A DNA stretch of 64,000 nucleotides from Streptomyces sp. AP-93 (GCF_022808175.1 NZ_JALGBX010000034.1:1-64000); one strand, 5' to 3'. Positions 43,769 to 54,932 are shown, counted from the first letter of the stretch. Program-made: numbers and translations. The notes: generated by a model not told the origin, from the letters alone.

Positions 43769-44035
43769 ATGGGGCGCGGCCGGGCAAAGGCCAAGCAGAC
43801 GAAGGTCGCCCGCCAGCTGAAGTACAGCAGCGGCGGGACTGACTTGTCGCGTCTGGCCAATGAGCTGGGCGCATCGCACACGGAACCGCTGCCTGTCAGC
43901 GAGCCGGTCGTCGATGACGAGCTTGATGATGATGACGAGGACGACCCGTACGCCAAGTACGCGGAGCGCTACAACAGCGATGACGAGGACGAGGACGAAG
44001 AGTCCGGTCCGTCCGTCTACCGTCGCGGTGCTTGA
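43769..44035 (+). CDS. DUF3073 family protein
   Basis: An 88-residue protein with a basic N-terminus (GRGRAKAKQTKVARQLKY) and a highly acidic middle (DDELDDDDEDDPYAKYAERY), the usual make-up of the actinobacterial DUF3073 family. Function unknown; the charge split suggests nucleic-acid or ribosome contact. ATG 43769 follows GAGGGGG at 7 bases. Confidence 0.92.
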   Translation: MGRGRAKAKQTKVARQLKYSSGGTDLSRLANELGASHTEPLPVSEPVVDDELDDDDEDDPYAKYAERYNSDDEDEDEESGPSVYRRGA

Positions 44036-44103
44036 CGCGCCACTCGGCGTCGGACTCGCGGTGCGCTGATCCTCATCCTCAGCAGCGGCACACAGCTTCA
44101 CAT

Positions 44104-44150
44104 GCACGGAAACCCGGTCCAGGGCATCGCCCCGGGCCGGGTTTCCGTGC
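44104..44150 (+). terminator. Terminator after the DUF3073 gene
   Basis: GCACGGAAACCCGG pairs with CCGGGTTTCCGTGC (14 bp) around a structured loop. Confidence 0.85.
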
Positions 44151-44151
44151 T

Positions 44152-44190
44152 GTTCGCACGGGTGGGAGCCTCGCTCCCGCCCGTGCGAAC
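44152..44190 (-). terminator. Terminator of purM
   Basis: An 18-bp stem (GTTCGCACGGGTGGGAGC with its complement, one wobble) and a 3-base loop, 4 bases after the purM stop on the minus strand. Confidence 0.9.
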
Positions 44191-44193
44191 AGG

Positions 44194-45264
44194 TCAGCTC
44201 GCGTAGTCGCCGGTCATCGTCGCGCCCTCGGCGTGGTCGCCGCGCTCCAAGATCTCACCCGCGACCCAGGCGTCGACGCCCCGGTCGGCCAGGGCCGTCA
44301 GGGCCACGTCCACCGAGTCCTGCGGGACCACGGCCATCATGCCGACGCCCATGTTCAGCGTCTTCTCCAGCTCCAGGCGCTCGACCTGACCGGCCTTGCC
44401 GACCAGGTCGAAGATCGCGCCCGGGGTCCAGGTCGAGCGGTCGACCGTGGCGTGCAGGTGGTCCGGGATCACCCGGGCGAGGTTCGCCGCGAGGCCGCCG
44501 CCCGTGATGTGGGAGTAGGCGTGCACGTCGGCCGCACGGGTGAGGGCCATGCAGTCCAGCGAGTAGATCTTGGTGGGCTCCAGCAGCTCCTCGCCGAGGG
44601 TCCGGCCGAGCTCCTCGACGTGGCCCTCCAGGGACATTCCGGCCCGGTCGAAGAGGACGTGGCGGACCAGCGAGTACCCGTTCGAGTGAAGACCGGAGGA
44701 CGCCATCGCGATGACGGCGTCGCCCGTACGGATGCGGTCCGCGCCCAGCAGCCGGTCGAACTCGACGACGCCGGTGCCGGCGCCCGCCACGTCGAAGTCG
44801 TCCGGACCCAGCAGGCCCGGGTGTTCGGCGGTCTCGCCGCCGACCAGGGCGCAGCCGGCCAGGACACAGCCCTCGGCGATGCCCTTGACGATGGCCGCGA
44901 CGCGCTCGGGGTGGACCTTGCCGACGCAGATGTAGTCGGTCATGAAGAGCGGCTCGGCGCCGCAGACGACGATGTCGTCCATGACCATCGCGACGAGGTC
45001 GTGGCCGATGGTGTCGTACACGCCCATGCGGCGGGCGATGTCCACCTTGGTGCCGACGCCGTCGGTGGCGGAGGCGAGCAGGGGGCGCTCGTAGCGCTTG
45101 AGGGCGGAGGCGTCGAAGAGGCCGGCGAAACCGCCGAGGCCGCCGAGGACCTCGGGGCGCTGCGTCTTCTTCACCCACTCCTTCATCAGCTCGACGGCGC
45201 GGTCTCCCGCGTCGATGTCCACGCCCGCGGCTGCGTAGCTGGCACCGGTGGTCTTCTCTGTCAT
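44194..45264 (-). CDS. purM: PurM, AIR synthetase
   Basis: A 356-residue ATP-dependent cyclo-ligase that closes FGAM to aminoimidazole ribotide, step 5 of purine synthesis. Signatures are SYAAAGVDIDAGDRAV at the N-terminus, LLASATDGVGTKVDIA, ALVGGETAEHPG, IAMASSGLHSNGYSLVR and HITGGGLAANLARV. ATG at 45264 matches the family start. It follows purF on the same strand after 164 bases that contain a terminator, so it may be transcribed separately. Confidence 0.96.
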   Translation of the reverse strand: MTEKTTGASYAAAGVDIDAGDRAVELMKEWVKKTQRPEVLGGLGGFAGLFDASALKRYERPLLASATDGVGTKVDIARRMGVYDTIGHDLVAMVMDDIVVCGAEPLFMTDYICVGKVHPERVAAIVKGIAEGCVLAGCALVGGETAEHPGLLGPDDFDVAGAGTGVVEFDRLLGADRIRTGDAVIAMASSGLHSNGYSLVRHVLFDRAGMSLEGHVEELGRTLGEELLEPTKIYSLDCMALTRAADVHAYSHITGGGLAANLARVIPDHLHATVDRSTWTPGAIFDLVGKAGQVERLELEKTLNMGVGMMAVVPQDSVDVALTALADRGVDAWVAGEILERGDHAEGATMTGDYAS

Positions 45265-45371
45265 GACAGGAGAGAGCTTTCGTGTCGTTGCTGCGTGTGG
45301 TGCGAGGCCCTGGAAAAGCCTGAAAGAGAAGGCCCCGCGCAGGTTGAGCAGGATGAGGGGGAAGGGGAGGG

Positions 45372-45415
45372 GCCGGCCGGTCCGCGGGCTCGGGTGAGCT
45401 CGCGGACCGGCCGGC
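45372..45415 (-). terminator. Stem-loop between purF and purM
   Basis: GCCGGCCGGTCCGCG and its exact complement (15 bp) are separated by 14 bases, 14 bases downstream of purF. Confidence 0.85.
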
Positions 45416-45428
45416 GTCGCCTCGGGTC

Positions 45429-46946
45429 CTACGGGCGCCGGAGGGCGTCGGCGGCGTCGGTGCCGCCGGCCAGCTCCGTCTCCAGGAGCTGCTTGCCCAG
45501 GAGCTGCGGGTCGGGCAGTTCCATGGGGTACACGCCGTCGAAGCAGGCACGGCAGAGGTTGGGCTTCTGGATGGTCGTCGCTTCGATCATCGAGTCGAGC
45601 GAGATGTACGAGAGCGAGTCCGCGCCCAGCGACGTGGCGATCTCGTCGACCGTCATGCCGTTGGCGATCAGCTCGGCCCGGGTGGCGAAGTCGATGCCGA
45701 AGAAGCACGGCCACTTCACCGGCGGCGAGGAGATCCGGATGTGGACCTCGGCCGCGCCGGCCTCGCGGAGCATCTTGACCAGGGCGCGCTGGGTGTTGCC
45801 GCGGACGATCGAGTCGTCGACGACCACCAGGCGCTTGCCCCGGATGACTTCCTTGAGGGGGTTGAGCTTGAGGCGGATGCCGAGCTGGCGGATCGTCTGC
45901 GAGGGCTGGATGAAGGTCCGGCCCACGTAGGCGTTCTTGACCAGGCCCACGCCGTACGGAATCCCGCTGGCCTCGGCGTAGCCGACGGCGGCGGGCGTGC
46001 CCGATTCCGGCGTCGATATCACCAGGTCGGCGTCGGCCGGGGCTTCCTTGGCCAGGCGCCGTCCCATCTCGACACGCGAGAGGTAGACGTTCCGGCCGGC
46101 GATGTCGGTGTCCGGGCGCGCCAGGTAGACGTACTCGAAGACACAGCCCTTGGGCTTTGCTTCCGCGAAACGAGAGGTCCGCAGGCCGTTCTCGTCGATC
46201 GCGATGAGCTCGCCCGGCTCGACCTCGCGGACGAAGCTGGCGCCGCAGATGTCGAGGGCGGCGGTCTCGCTCGCCACCACCCAGCCGCGCTCCAGGCGGC
46301 CGAGGACCAGCGGGCGGATGCCCTGCGGGTCACGGGCGGTGTAGAGCGTTCCCTCGTCCATGAAGACGAGCGAGAAGGCGCCCTTCACCTTCGGGAGGAC
46401 CTTGGTGGCCGACTCCTCGATGGTCAGGGGCTTGCCGTCGTCGTCCGTCTGGCCGGCCAGCAGGGCGGTGACCAGGTCGGTGTCGTTGGTGGCCGCCACC
46501 TGGGTGGCACGGCCGTCCTGACGGGGGAGGTCGGCGACCATCTCGGCCAACTCGGCGGTGTTCACCAGGTTGCCGTTGTGACCCAGGGCAATGGAGCCGT
46601 GGGCGGTCGCACGGAAGGTCGGCTGAGCGTTCTCCCAGACGGAGGCGCCAGTGGTCGAGTAGCGGGCGTGACCGACCGCGATATGACCCTGGAGCGAGCC
46701 GAGAGAGGTTTCGTCGAAGACTTGGGAAACGAGGCCCATGTCCTTGAAGACGAGGATCTGGGAACCGTTGCTCACAGCGATACCCGCGGACTCTTGTCCG
46801 CGGTGCTGCAATGCATACAGTCCGAAGTAGGTGAGCTTGGCGACCTCTTCACCCGGAGCCCAGACACCGAAGACGCCGCAAGCGTCCTGGGGGCCCTTTT
46901 CGCCGGGGAGCAGGTCGTGGTTGAGTCGTCCATCACCACGAGGCAC
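45429..46946 (-). CDS. purF: PurF, amidophosphoribosyltransferase
   Basis: A 505-residue enzyme catalysing the first committed purine step, PRPP plus glutamine to phosphoribosylamine. The N-terminal nucleophile is Cys23 in PQDACGVFGVW, so a 22-residue propeptide must be removed. YALQHRGQESAGI, GHARYSTTG and the PRPP-binding VVVDDSIVRGNTQ are clear. C-terminal cysteines in LCRACFDGVYP could bind an Fe-S cluster. The start is GTG 46946, directly after a probable leaderless promoter. Confidence 0.96.
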   Translation of the reverse strand: MPRGDGRLNHDLLPGEKGPQDACGVFGVWAPGEEVAKLTYFGLYALQHRGQESAGIAVSNGSQILVFKDMGLVSQVFDETSLGSLQGHIAVGHARYSTTGASVWENAQPTFRATAHGSIALGHNGNLVNTAELAEMVADLPRQDGRATQVAATNDTDLVTALLAGQTDDDGKPLTIEESATKVLPKVKGAFSLVFMDEGTLYTARDPQGIRPLVLGRLERGWVVASETAALDICGASFVREVEPGELIAIDENGLRTSRFAEAKPKGCVFEYVYLARPDTDIAGRNVYLSRVEMGRRLAKEAPADADLVISTPESGTPAAVGYAEASGIPYGVGLVKNAYVGRTFIQPSQTIRQLGIRLKLNPLKEVIRGKRLVVVDDSIVRGNTQRALVKMLREAGAAEVHIRISSPPVKWPCFFGIDFATRAELIANGMTVDEIATSLGADSLSYISLDSMIEATTIQKPNLCRACFDGVYPMELPDPQLLGKQLLETELAGGTDAADALRRP

Positions 46947-46953
46947 GTCTCCG

Positions 46954-46959
46954 AGTGTA
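46954..46959 (-). promoter_or_regulatory. -10 element of purF
   Basis: TACACT on the minus strand ends 7 bases before the GTG. GGAGA lies between them and would be transcribed only partly, so the transcript probably begins at the start codon. Confidence 0.5.
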
Positions 46960-47068
46960 GGCGAGATCGACCACTGGTCCGAATTGGGGATGCCCGGGAA
47001 ATGTCACAGCACGCAGGGTGACGGAACCTGTTCGGAGGCCGGTCGTCTCAATATCCGGATTGCCCTGG

Positions 47069-47096
47069 TTGACAGTCGCCTGTGGTTTCGTACAAG
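47069..47096 (+). promoter_or_regulatory. Promoter of the leader peptide
   Basis: TTGACA (47069-47074) and TACAAG (47091-47096) with a 16-base spacer. The -10 ends 9 bases before the leader-peptide ATG, giving a leader of 0-3 bases. Confidence 0.65.
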
Positions 47097-47105
47097 CTCC
47101 GGCTC

Positions 47106-47201
47106 ATGCAGCCTCTCGGTGACCGCACCGTCACCCTCGTCGCGCGCCGACACGTGGACCTCGTCCGTGTCGCCAGCGCCATCTGTCGCTGTTCTGCGTA
47201 G
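47106..47201 (+). CDS. Cys-rich leader peptide upstream of sulfatase
   Basis: A 31-residue ORF. The internal RRHVDLVRVASAIC matches the actinobacterial leader-peptide motif found ahead of sulfur and cysteine genes as I remember it, and it ends CRCSA with two TGT codons. Cysteine-responsive attenuation by such short leaderless ORFs has been shown in mycobacteria: ribosome stalling at Cys codons changes downstream expression. A pyrimidine-rich stretch (47213-47250) follows. The next gene is an arylsulfatase, consistent with sulfur-starvation control. Confidence 0.75.
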   Translation: MQPLGDRTVTLVARRHVDLVRVASAICRCSA

Positions 47202-47257
47202 TCACACGCCGGTTTTCCTTTTCTTTTTCTCCTTTCCCCGCTGCTTTCCGTCCGTGT

Positions 47258-48711
47258 TTGCTCCGGCATGCGCTCCGCCGCGCCCTGCGCCGTCCCGCGC
47301 TGCCCGGAGCGGCGGTGGGACTGGGCGCCGCCGCCCCGGCCCACGCGGCGCCCCCCGCCGAAGCGCAGCACGCGAGCCCGCAGGAGCGGGAGTTCCGGGC
47401 CGAGCGGGGACGCCGTTCCCGCCGCCCGAACATCCTGTTCATCCTCGGGGACGACCTCGGCTGGGCCGACCTGTCCTCCTACGGCTCCCCGCACATCAAG
47501 ACCCCGAACCTGGACCGGCTCGCCCGCCAGGGCGTCCGCTTCACCGACGCCTACTCGGGCTCCGCGACCTGCTCCCCGACCCGCTTCAGCCTGTACACCG
47601 GCCTCCCCCATAGCCCTGAACGGGCATGGGAGGTGCCCCCTTCCCGGGCCGCGCCAGGGGCGGGCTCGCCGAGCCCATCGCCGACAAGACGGCGGGCCTG
47701 GAGCCGACCCACCCGACGCTGGCCTCGCTGCTGCGCGGATCCGGGTACGCGACCGCGCTGATAGGCAAGTGGCACTGCGGCTCCCTGCCCGACTACAGCC
47801 CGACCAAGTCGGGCTGGGACGAGTTCTTCGGCAACTTCGGCGGGGCCCTGGAGTACTACTCCAAGCTGTCCGGCGACGGCTCGTACGACCTCTACGAGGG
47901 CGACGCCGAGTACAAGGACCTGCGCTACTACACGCGGATCCTGACCGAGCGCGCGAGTGAGTACGTCTCCCGCGACCACGGGGACGAGCCGTGGCTGCTG
48001 AACCTCAACTTCACCACCCCGCACTGGCCGTGGATCGCCGACGGGGACACCGGGGCGAGCGCCGAGGTCACGCGCCGGATCAAGGCCGGCGACCGGCGGG
48101 CCCTGTGGCACGAGGACGGCGGGTCCATCGAGAAGTACCAGCAGATGGTGGAGGACCTCGACCGCTCGATCGGCGAGGTGCTGAAGGCGCTGAAGCGCTC
48201 CGGCCAGGAGGAGGACACCCTGGTCTTCTTCTCCAGCGACAACGGGGGCGAGCGCTTCTCCCACAACTGGCCGCTCGCCGGCAACAAGTCCTCGCTCCAG
48301 GAGGGCGGCATCCGCGTCCCGAACATCGTGCGCTGGCCCGCCCGGCTCGACGGCGGCCAGGTCAGCCACGTGCCGGTCTTCACCCCGGACTGGACGGCCA
48401 CCCTGCTGGAACTGGCGGGCGCCCGCGCGCACCCGGCGTACCCGCTGGACGGGGTCAGCCTGGCCGGGTACCTGCTGCGCGGCGAGAAGGTCGCCGAGCG
48501 GAACCTGTTCTGGCGGGTGCGCGGGGAGCGGGCGCTGCGCCGCGGGGACTGGAAGTACTACCGCGGCAAGGCGGGCCGCGACCAGCTCTTCAACCTGGCC
48601 GGGGACATCCGCGAGCAGGCCGACAAGGCGGCGCTGGAGCCGTCCCGGCTGGCCGAACTGCGGGCGGCCTGGGAGAGGACGGACGCCGGGCTGCTGCCGT
48701 ACCCGGGCTGA
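47258..48711 (+). pseudogene. Arylsulfatase gene broken by a palindromic insert
   Basis: A secreted sulfatase in two frames. The first (from a TTG at 47258; true start uncertain) encodes a signal-like LPGAAVGLGAAAPAHA, the metal site NILFILGDDLGWADL and the formylglycine site CSPTRFSLYTG. The second (47626-48711) encodes LAEPIADKTAGLEPTHPTLA, GKWHCG, FFSSDNGGE and the rest to the end. Between them 38 bases (47603-47640) form a hairpin where only an Arg codon is expected, shifting the frame by two. The second frame has an ATG inside the insert but would lack the catalytic cysteine, so no active enzyme is expected unless a sequencing error is involved. Confidence 0.8.
47603..47640. repeat. 38-bp palindromic repeat inserted in sulfatase
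   Basis: CTCCCCCATAGCCC and GGGCATGGGAGG pair around a TGAAC loop, and the element ends in GTGCCCCC. It looks like the short palindromic GGGAGGTGCCCCC-type repeats dispersed in streptomycete genomes. A smaller CCCCCCAAGGCTGGGGG relative lies near 19968. Confidence 0.75.
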
Positions 48712-48722
48712 GCGGCCGGGGG

Positions 48723-49550
48723 TCACTCCACGGCCGAGGCCGCCTTCGCGGTGATGCCGGTGCCCGAACCGGGCGCTGTGAGCGTGAGGGCGTCGCCCTG
48801 GATCTTCCAGTCGAGCGGGCCGCCGCCGAACAGCTCGGTGAGGGTCCGCTCGACCTCTCCGGGTCCGCCCTCGCAGGCCATCCGGGTGGTGGTGAGGGGG
48901 CCGACGGTCAGCCGGTTCCCCTCGACGGCGGCCGACGCGTTGAAGCGGTTGCAGCCGAGGTTGCCGCTCACGTTCCCGTCCGCGGCCACGGTGAAGCGGG
49001 CCCGGCCCTCGGCGCCGGCCGGGACCGAGGAAGCGGTCTCGCCCTTGATCAGGGAATCGACGGTCCACTGCGTGGCGACGAGCGGGGCCGAGGGGGCCGG
49101 GGGCTTCGAGCTCAGGGCGATCGTGTTCCCGTCCGAGGTCTTCAGCGTGATCTTCTCCTGGCCCTGTTCCACGGTCAGCGGGCCCCGGAAGAGCCTGGCG
49201 AAGGCCGTCTCGAACGGCAGGTCGGGGCAGGCCATGTCGGTGTGGGCGCCGGGCGACACCGTCATGACGGCCGCCGAGTCGAAGATCACCGCGGCGGTGA
49301 AGCCGTTGCAGCCGTAGTTGCCGGTGGCTTCGGCCTCGTAGCCCTTGCCGCGCTCCACGGACAGCCGGGCGGCGGCCGGGGCCCGCAGCGTCTTGCCGTC
49401 GACGGTGAGGCTCTCGACCGACCAGGATCCGGAGAACCCGCGGGCGGGGGGCGTCCCCGGCGCGGCGCCGTCGTCACCGCAGGCGGTGGCGGTGGCGGAC
49501 AGCGCGAGTACGGCGACCAGGGCGGCGGGGACGAGCGGCAGCGTACGCAT
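48723..49550 (-). CDS. Putative lipoprotein with two META domains
   Basis: A 275-residue secreted protein. The signal peptide (LVAVLALSATATAC) ends with a probable lipidated Cys24. Two META/HslJ-type domains follow: about 38-140 with GNYGCNGFTAAV and DMACPD, and about 160-270 with GNLGCNRFNASA and TRMACEGG. The paired GCNxF and MAC signatures define the family. HslJ is linked to novobiocin tolerance in E. coli; function here is unknown. It converges on the sulfatase pseudogene with a 12-base gap. Confidence 0.88.
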   Translation of the reverse strand: MRTLPLVPAALVAVLALSATATACGDDGAAPGTPPARGFSGSWSVESLTVDGKTLRAPAAARLSVERGKGYEAEATGNYGCNGFTAAVIFDSAAVMTVSPGAHTDMACPDLPFETAFARLFRGPLTVEQGQEKITLKTSDGNTIALSSKPPAPSAPLVATQWTVDSLIKGETASSVPAGAEGRARFTVAADGNVSGNLGCNRFNASAAVEGNRLTVGPLTTTRMACEGGPGEVERTLTELFGGGPLDWKIQGDALTLTAPGSGTGITAKAASAVE

Positions 49551-49588
49551 GCCGGTGGGACGCGGCCGGCTGCGAACCGGTTCCCGGA

Positions 49589-50380
49589 TCAGCTCATCAG
49601 GGGGAGCAGCGCCGAGAGGTCGGCGCGCTCGCCGCTGGCCCGGACCTGGGCCACGTCCAGTGCTTCGGCCCAGCTCGTACGGCCGGTGGCGAGCCGGATC
49701 CAGGTCAGCGGGTCGGTCTCCACCACGTTCGGCGGGGTGCCGCGGGTGTGCCGGGGTCCCTCGACGCACTGCACCACCGCGAACGGCGGGACGCGGAACT
49801 CCACCGCCCCGCCCGGCGCCTTGAGCGCGAGGGCGTCGGCGAGCAGCCGGGTGCAGGCCGCCAGGGCCTGGCGGTCCACGGGGATGTCCAGTCCGGTGGC
49901 GCGGCGCAGGTCGTCGGTGTGGACGACCAGCTCGACGGTGCGGGTGACCAGGAAGTCGGCCAGGGTCATGGCCCCGATCCACAGGTCCAGTACGCGCCCG
50001 CCCGGGTTCGCGTCGAGCGCCTCGGCCAGGCGGGCGCCGGCCCGGTCGTAGAGCTCGGCGAGCGGGGCGCCCTCCAGGGTCTCCTTCGCGGCCTCGGCGA
50101 TCTTCCCGGCGAGCGAGGCCGTCGCGAAGGGCCATTCGGCGGCGGACAGTTCGGCGACGGCGGCGGGCGGCCGGGCGAGGCCGCCCGCCAGCGAGTCGGC
50201 GATCCACGCGATGTGCGCGGCCAGCTCCGCGACGGACCAGTGCCCGACCCCGCTGGGGCGGGCCAGCCGCTCGGGGTCCAACTCCCGTACGGCGTCCTGT
50301 ACGTGCCCGAACTGCGCGAGGACGGCCGTACGTGTCCTGGCGTGGTCGTAGGTACGCGGCTTCTTCTTGGCGGGCGGCAT
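49589..50380 (-). CDS. Maleylpyruvate-isomerase-fold / SCP-like protein
   Basis: A 263-residue soluble protein. The N-terminal half is a DinB/MDMPI-type four-helix domain (GVGHWSVAELAAHIAWIADS, VTRTVELVVHTDDLRRA) with spaced histidines that may bind metal and mycothiol. The C-terminal part resembles a bacterial sterol-carrier-like domain (WIRLATGRTSWAEAL). No substrate can be named. ATG at 50380 begins PPAKKKPRTYD, with an AAG-rich basic start. Similar genes sit beside purF-purL in other streptomycetes as I recall. Confidence 0.82.
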   Translation of the reverse strand: MPPAKKKPRTYDHARTRTAVLAQFGHVQDAVRELDPERLARPSGVGHWSVAELAAHIAWIADSLAGGLARPPAAVAELSAAEWPFATASLAGKIAEAAKETLEGAPLAELYDRAGARLAEALDANPGGRVLDLWIGAMTLADFLVTRTVELVVHTDDLRRATGLDIPVDRQALAACTRLLADALALKAPGGAVEFRVPPFAVVQCVEGPRHTRGTPPNVVETDPLTWIRLATGRTSWAEALDVAQVRASGERADLSALLPLMS

Positions 50381-50426
50381 GGGGCCGACCTTACGCCGCC
50401 GCCGCCCGCCCGGGGTCCCGTAGCCG

Positions 50427-50981
50427 TCAGGTCGTGGGGGCCGCGGGCAGCGTGGTCTCGCACCCGGCCTTCGCCGCAGCGCGCAGGGCCGCCTCGCGGG
50501 CCAGCGCCGCCAGGGCCCCGGGCTCGCCGCGGGTCGCGAGGTCACCCTCGCGCACGGCGGTCACCCGCAGGGAGGTCACCCCGGCGGCCTTGACCGGGTC
50601 GGCGCACTTCGCGGTCACCTCGACGCTGCGGATCCCGAGGTCGAACCGGCTTTCGCCCGGCTCGGCGTCCTTGGAGGCGACCACCTTGAGCGAGAAGTAC
50701 TCGGCCATCTCCTCCTGCCCCTCGAAGGTCACCGCCCGGCGCAGCACGCACACCTGGCCCCCCGTGCCGGTGGAGTCCACCTTGCGCCCGCCTCCGCCGA
50801 ACCGCATCACCGCGTCCGGGTCCACCAGCCCCTCGCAGGCCTCGGTGATCTCCGCCCGGCTGTCCTGGCGGATCTCGTACGCCCCGTAGACGAACCAGCC
50901 GCCGACGGCCAGAGCCGCCACGCACACGACCAGACCGACCACTCCGCCCGTACCGAGCCTTCGGCTCCTCTTCTCGGACAT
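50427..50981 (-). CDS. Hypothetical membrane-anchored protein
   Basis: A 184-residue protein with a basic start (SEKRSRRLG), one transmembrane helix (VVGLVVCVAALAVGGWFVYG, residues 14-33) and an extracytoplasmic domain with four cysteines (EACEGLV, QVCVLR, AKCADP, AGCETT) that may form two disulfides. No known family. GGGGGG precedes the ATG. Confidence 0.78.
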   Translation of the reverse strand: MSEKRSRRLGTGGVVGLVVCVAALAVGGWFVYGAYEIRQDSRAEITEACEGLVDPDAVMRFGGGGRKVDSTGTGGQVCVLRRAVTFEGQEEMAEYFSLKVVASKDAEPGESRFDLGIRSVEVTAKCADPVKAAGVTSLRVTAVREGDLATRGEPGALAALAREAALRAAAKAGCETTLPAAPTT

Positions 50982-51023
50982 CCGCCCCCCCTTGCTCCGT
51001 TCGGGGCATCATGCCGGACACGG

Positions 51024-51059
51024 CCGAGCCCCCGCCCGGGAAACCGGACGGGGGCTCGG
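51024..51059 (-). terminator. Terminator of the purSQL operon
   Basis: CCGAGCCCCCG and CGGGGGCTCGG form an 11-bp stem, with further pairing in the loop, 13 bases after the purL stop. Confidence 0.88.
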
Positions 51060-51071
51060 GAACCTCCGGGC

Positions 51072-53317
<2,246 letters not shown>

Positions 53318-53321
<4 letters not shown>

Positions 53322-53998
53322 GCGCTGACCAGCTTCTTCAGGACCGAGGTGAAGAACGGGAGGCCGTCGGTGCGGCCCGTCCCGATCAGCGGCTCGACCG
53401 CGTGCTCGGGGTGCGGCATGAGGCCGACGACGTTGCCCGCGGCGTTGGTGATGCCGGCGATGTCGCGCAGCGAGCCGTTCGGGTTGACGTCCACGTACCG
53501 GAAGGCCACGCGGCCTTCGGCCTCCAGTTCGTCCAGCACCCGCTCGTCGGCCACGTAGCGGCCGTCCATGTTCTTGAGCGGTACGGAGATCTCCTCGCCG
53601 GCGGTGTAGTCACCGGTCCAGGCGGTCTCCGTGTTCTCCACCCGCAGCTTCTGGTCGCGGCAGATGAAGTGCAGGTGGTTGTTGCGGAGCATCGCCCCCG
53701 GCAGCAGGTGGGCCTCGGTGAGGATCTGGAAGCCGTTGCAGATGCCGAGGACGGGCATGCCGCCCTTGGCCTGCTCGATGATGCTCTCCATCACCGGCGA
53801 GAAGCGGGAGATGGCTCCGGCGCGCAGGTAGTCCCCGTAGGAGAAGCCGCCCGCGAGGACGACCGCGTCGACCTGGTGGAGGTCCTTGTCGCGGTGCCAG
53901 AGCGATACGGGCTCGGCTCCCGCGAGGCGCACGGCGCGCAGCGAGTCACGGTCGTCGAGCGTTCCGGGGAACGTGACGACTCCGATGCGAGTGGTCAC
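53318..53998 (-). CDS. purQ: PurQ, FGAM synthase glutaminase subunit
   Basis: A 226-residue class I glutamine amidotransferase that releases ammonia for PurL. The nucleophile is Cys87 in PVLGICNGFQIL, and the His-Glu pair is in MPHPEHAVEP near residue 205. GGFSYGDYLRAGAI is the PurQ signature. It starts at GTG 53998, two bases after the purS stop. Confidence 0.97.
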
Positions 53999-54000
53999 CG

Positions 54001-54246
54001 TCAGGCCTCGACCTTCACGGTGAAGTCTTCGATGACGGTGTTGGCGAGGAAGGTTTCGGCCATCTTGTGGATGCGGTCGAGGGCGGCCTGGTCGACCGGT
54101 CCCTCCACCTCCAGTTCGAAGCGCTTCCCCTGGCGGACGTCGGCGATCCCTTCGAAGCCCAGGCGCGGCAGTGCACGCTGCACCGCCTGGCCCTGGGGGT
54201 CGAGGATCTCCGGCTTGAGCATGACGTCGACTACGACGCGTGCCAC
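54001..54246 (-). CDS. purS: PurS, FGAM synthase small subunit
   Basis: An 81-residue subunit that bridges PurL and PurQ. VVVDVMLKPEILDPQGQAVQ and the RQGKRFELEVEG strand are characteristic. GTG at 54246 has GGGAG 5 bases upstream. First gene of purS-purQ-purL. Confidence 0.96.
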   Translation of the reverse strand: MARVVVDVMLKPEILDPQGQAVQRALPRLGFEGIADVRQGKRFELEVEGPVDQAALDRIHKMAETFLANTVIEDFTVKVEA

Positions 54247-54606
54247 TGGCACTCCCGATGAGGTGGTTGGTGCGAAGGCGGTTCCCTCAGCGTACCTGGA
54301 GGAAATTTCTACGCGGGTAGATATCGCTCTTGTACGATCCTCCGGTCGTTTCCGCTTCACCAACGCTTCGCAAAATCCGCCGGAAAACCACGCGTCCGGG
54401 ATTGCGGCGGGACACGCGGAGATAATTAACTGGGCTTCGCAATGCAATGAGAATCGGGGTACAAAGGATTCCTCCGATGCACCGGCATTTTTCGGTGCAC
54501 GGCGACGCCAGAAAGATGCATTCCTCCGAAACATCCACACAGGCGGCATCACCGCTCCGTCCGCGCACGTCAGCGGGAGCGGCGTCGCACGAAGGGACCG
54601 ATATCC
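54247..54606. other. A+T-enriched divergent region, purS to lsr2-like
   Basis: 360 bases of clearly lower G+C than the rest of the window, between two divergent genes. A 93-codon minus-strand frame (54287-54568) has no family resemblance, unusual codon use and no ribosome-binding site. Promoters for both genes are expected. Lsr2-type proteins prefer A+T-rich DNA, so autoregulation is possible. Confidence 0.5.
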
Positions 54607-54924
54607 GTGGCGCAGCGCGTAGTAGTCACGATCTCCGACGACATCGATGGCGGAGATGCATCGGAAACGGTCGTCTTCGGGCTGGACGGTAAGTCGTACG
54701 AGATCGACCTCAATGTGGCCAACGCAAAGAAACTGCGGAAGAGCCTCGCCCCGTTCGTGGCCGCCGGCCGCCGGCAGGCCCGCTCCGGGAAGACCTTCAA
54801 GCACACCGCCATCGCCCCCGACCCGGCGGTCGTCCGGGCCTGGGCCCGCTCCCACCAGCGCGACGTCCCGCCGCGCGGACGGATCCCCAAGAAGATCTAC
54901 GAGGAGTACAACGCCGCGCACTGA
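54607..54924 (+). CDS. Lsr2-like nucleoid-associated protein
   Basis: A 105-residue H-NS-like xenogeneic silencer. The N-terminal beta/helix dimerisation domain (VVVTISDDIDGGDASETVVF) and the C-terminal AT-hook-like RGR at 90-92 within VPPRGRIPKKIYEEY are intact. Streptomycetes have two Lsr2 paralogues; the position beside purS suggests the minor one (LsrL, SCO4076 from memory). GTG at 54607 follows GAAGGG by about 10 bases. It binds A+T-rich DNA in the minor groove and silences it. Confidence 0.92.
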   Translation: MAQRVVVTISDDIDGGDASETVVFGLDGKSYEIDLNVANAKKLRKSLAPFVAAGRRQARSGKTFKHTAIAPDPAVVRAWARSHQRDVPPRGRIPKKIYEEYNAAH

Positions 54925-54932
54925 GAGCCGAT

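Noticed and set aside
54287..54568. A 93-codon minus-strand frame between purS and lsr2-like gene
   Set aside because: No ribosome-binding site, non-streptomycete codon usage and no similarity to a known family; more likely regulatory A+T-rich DNA.
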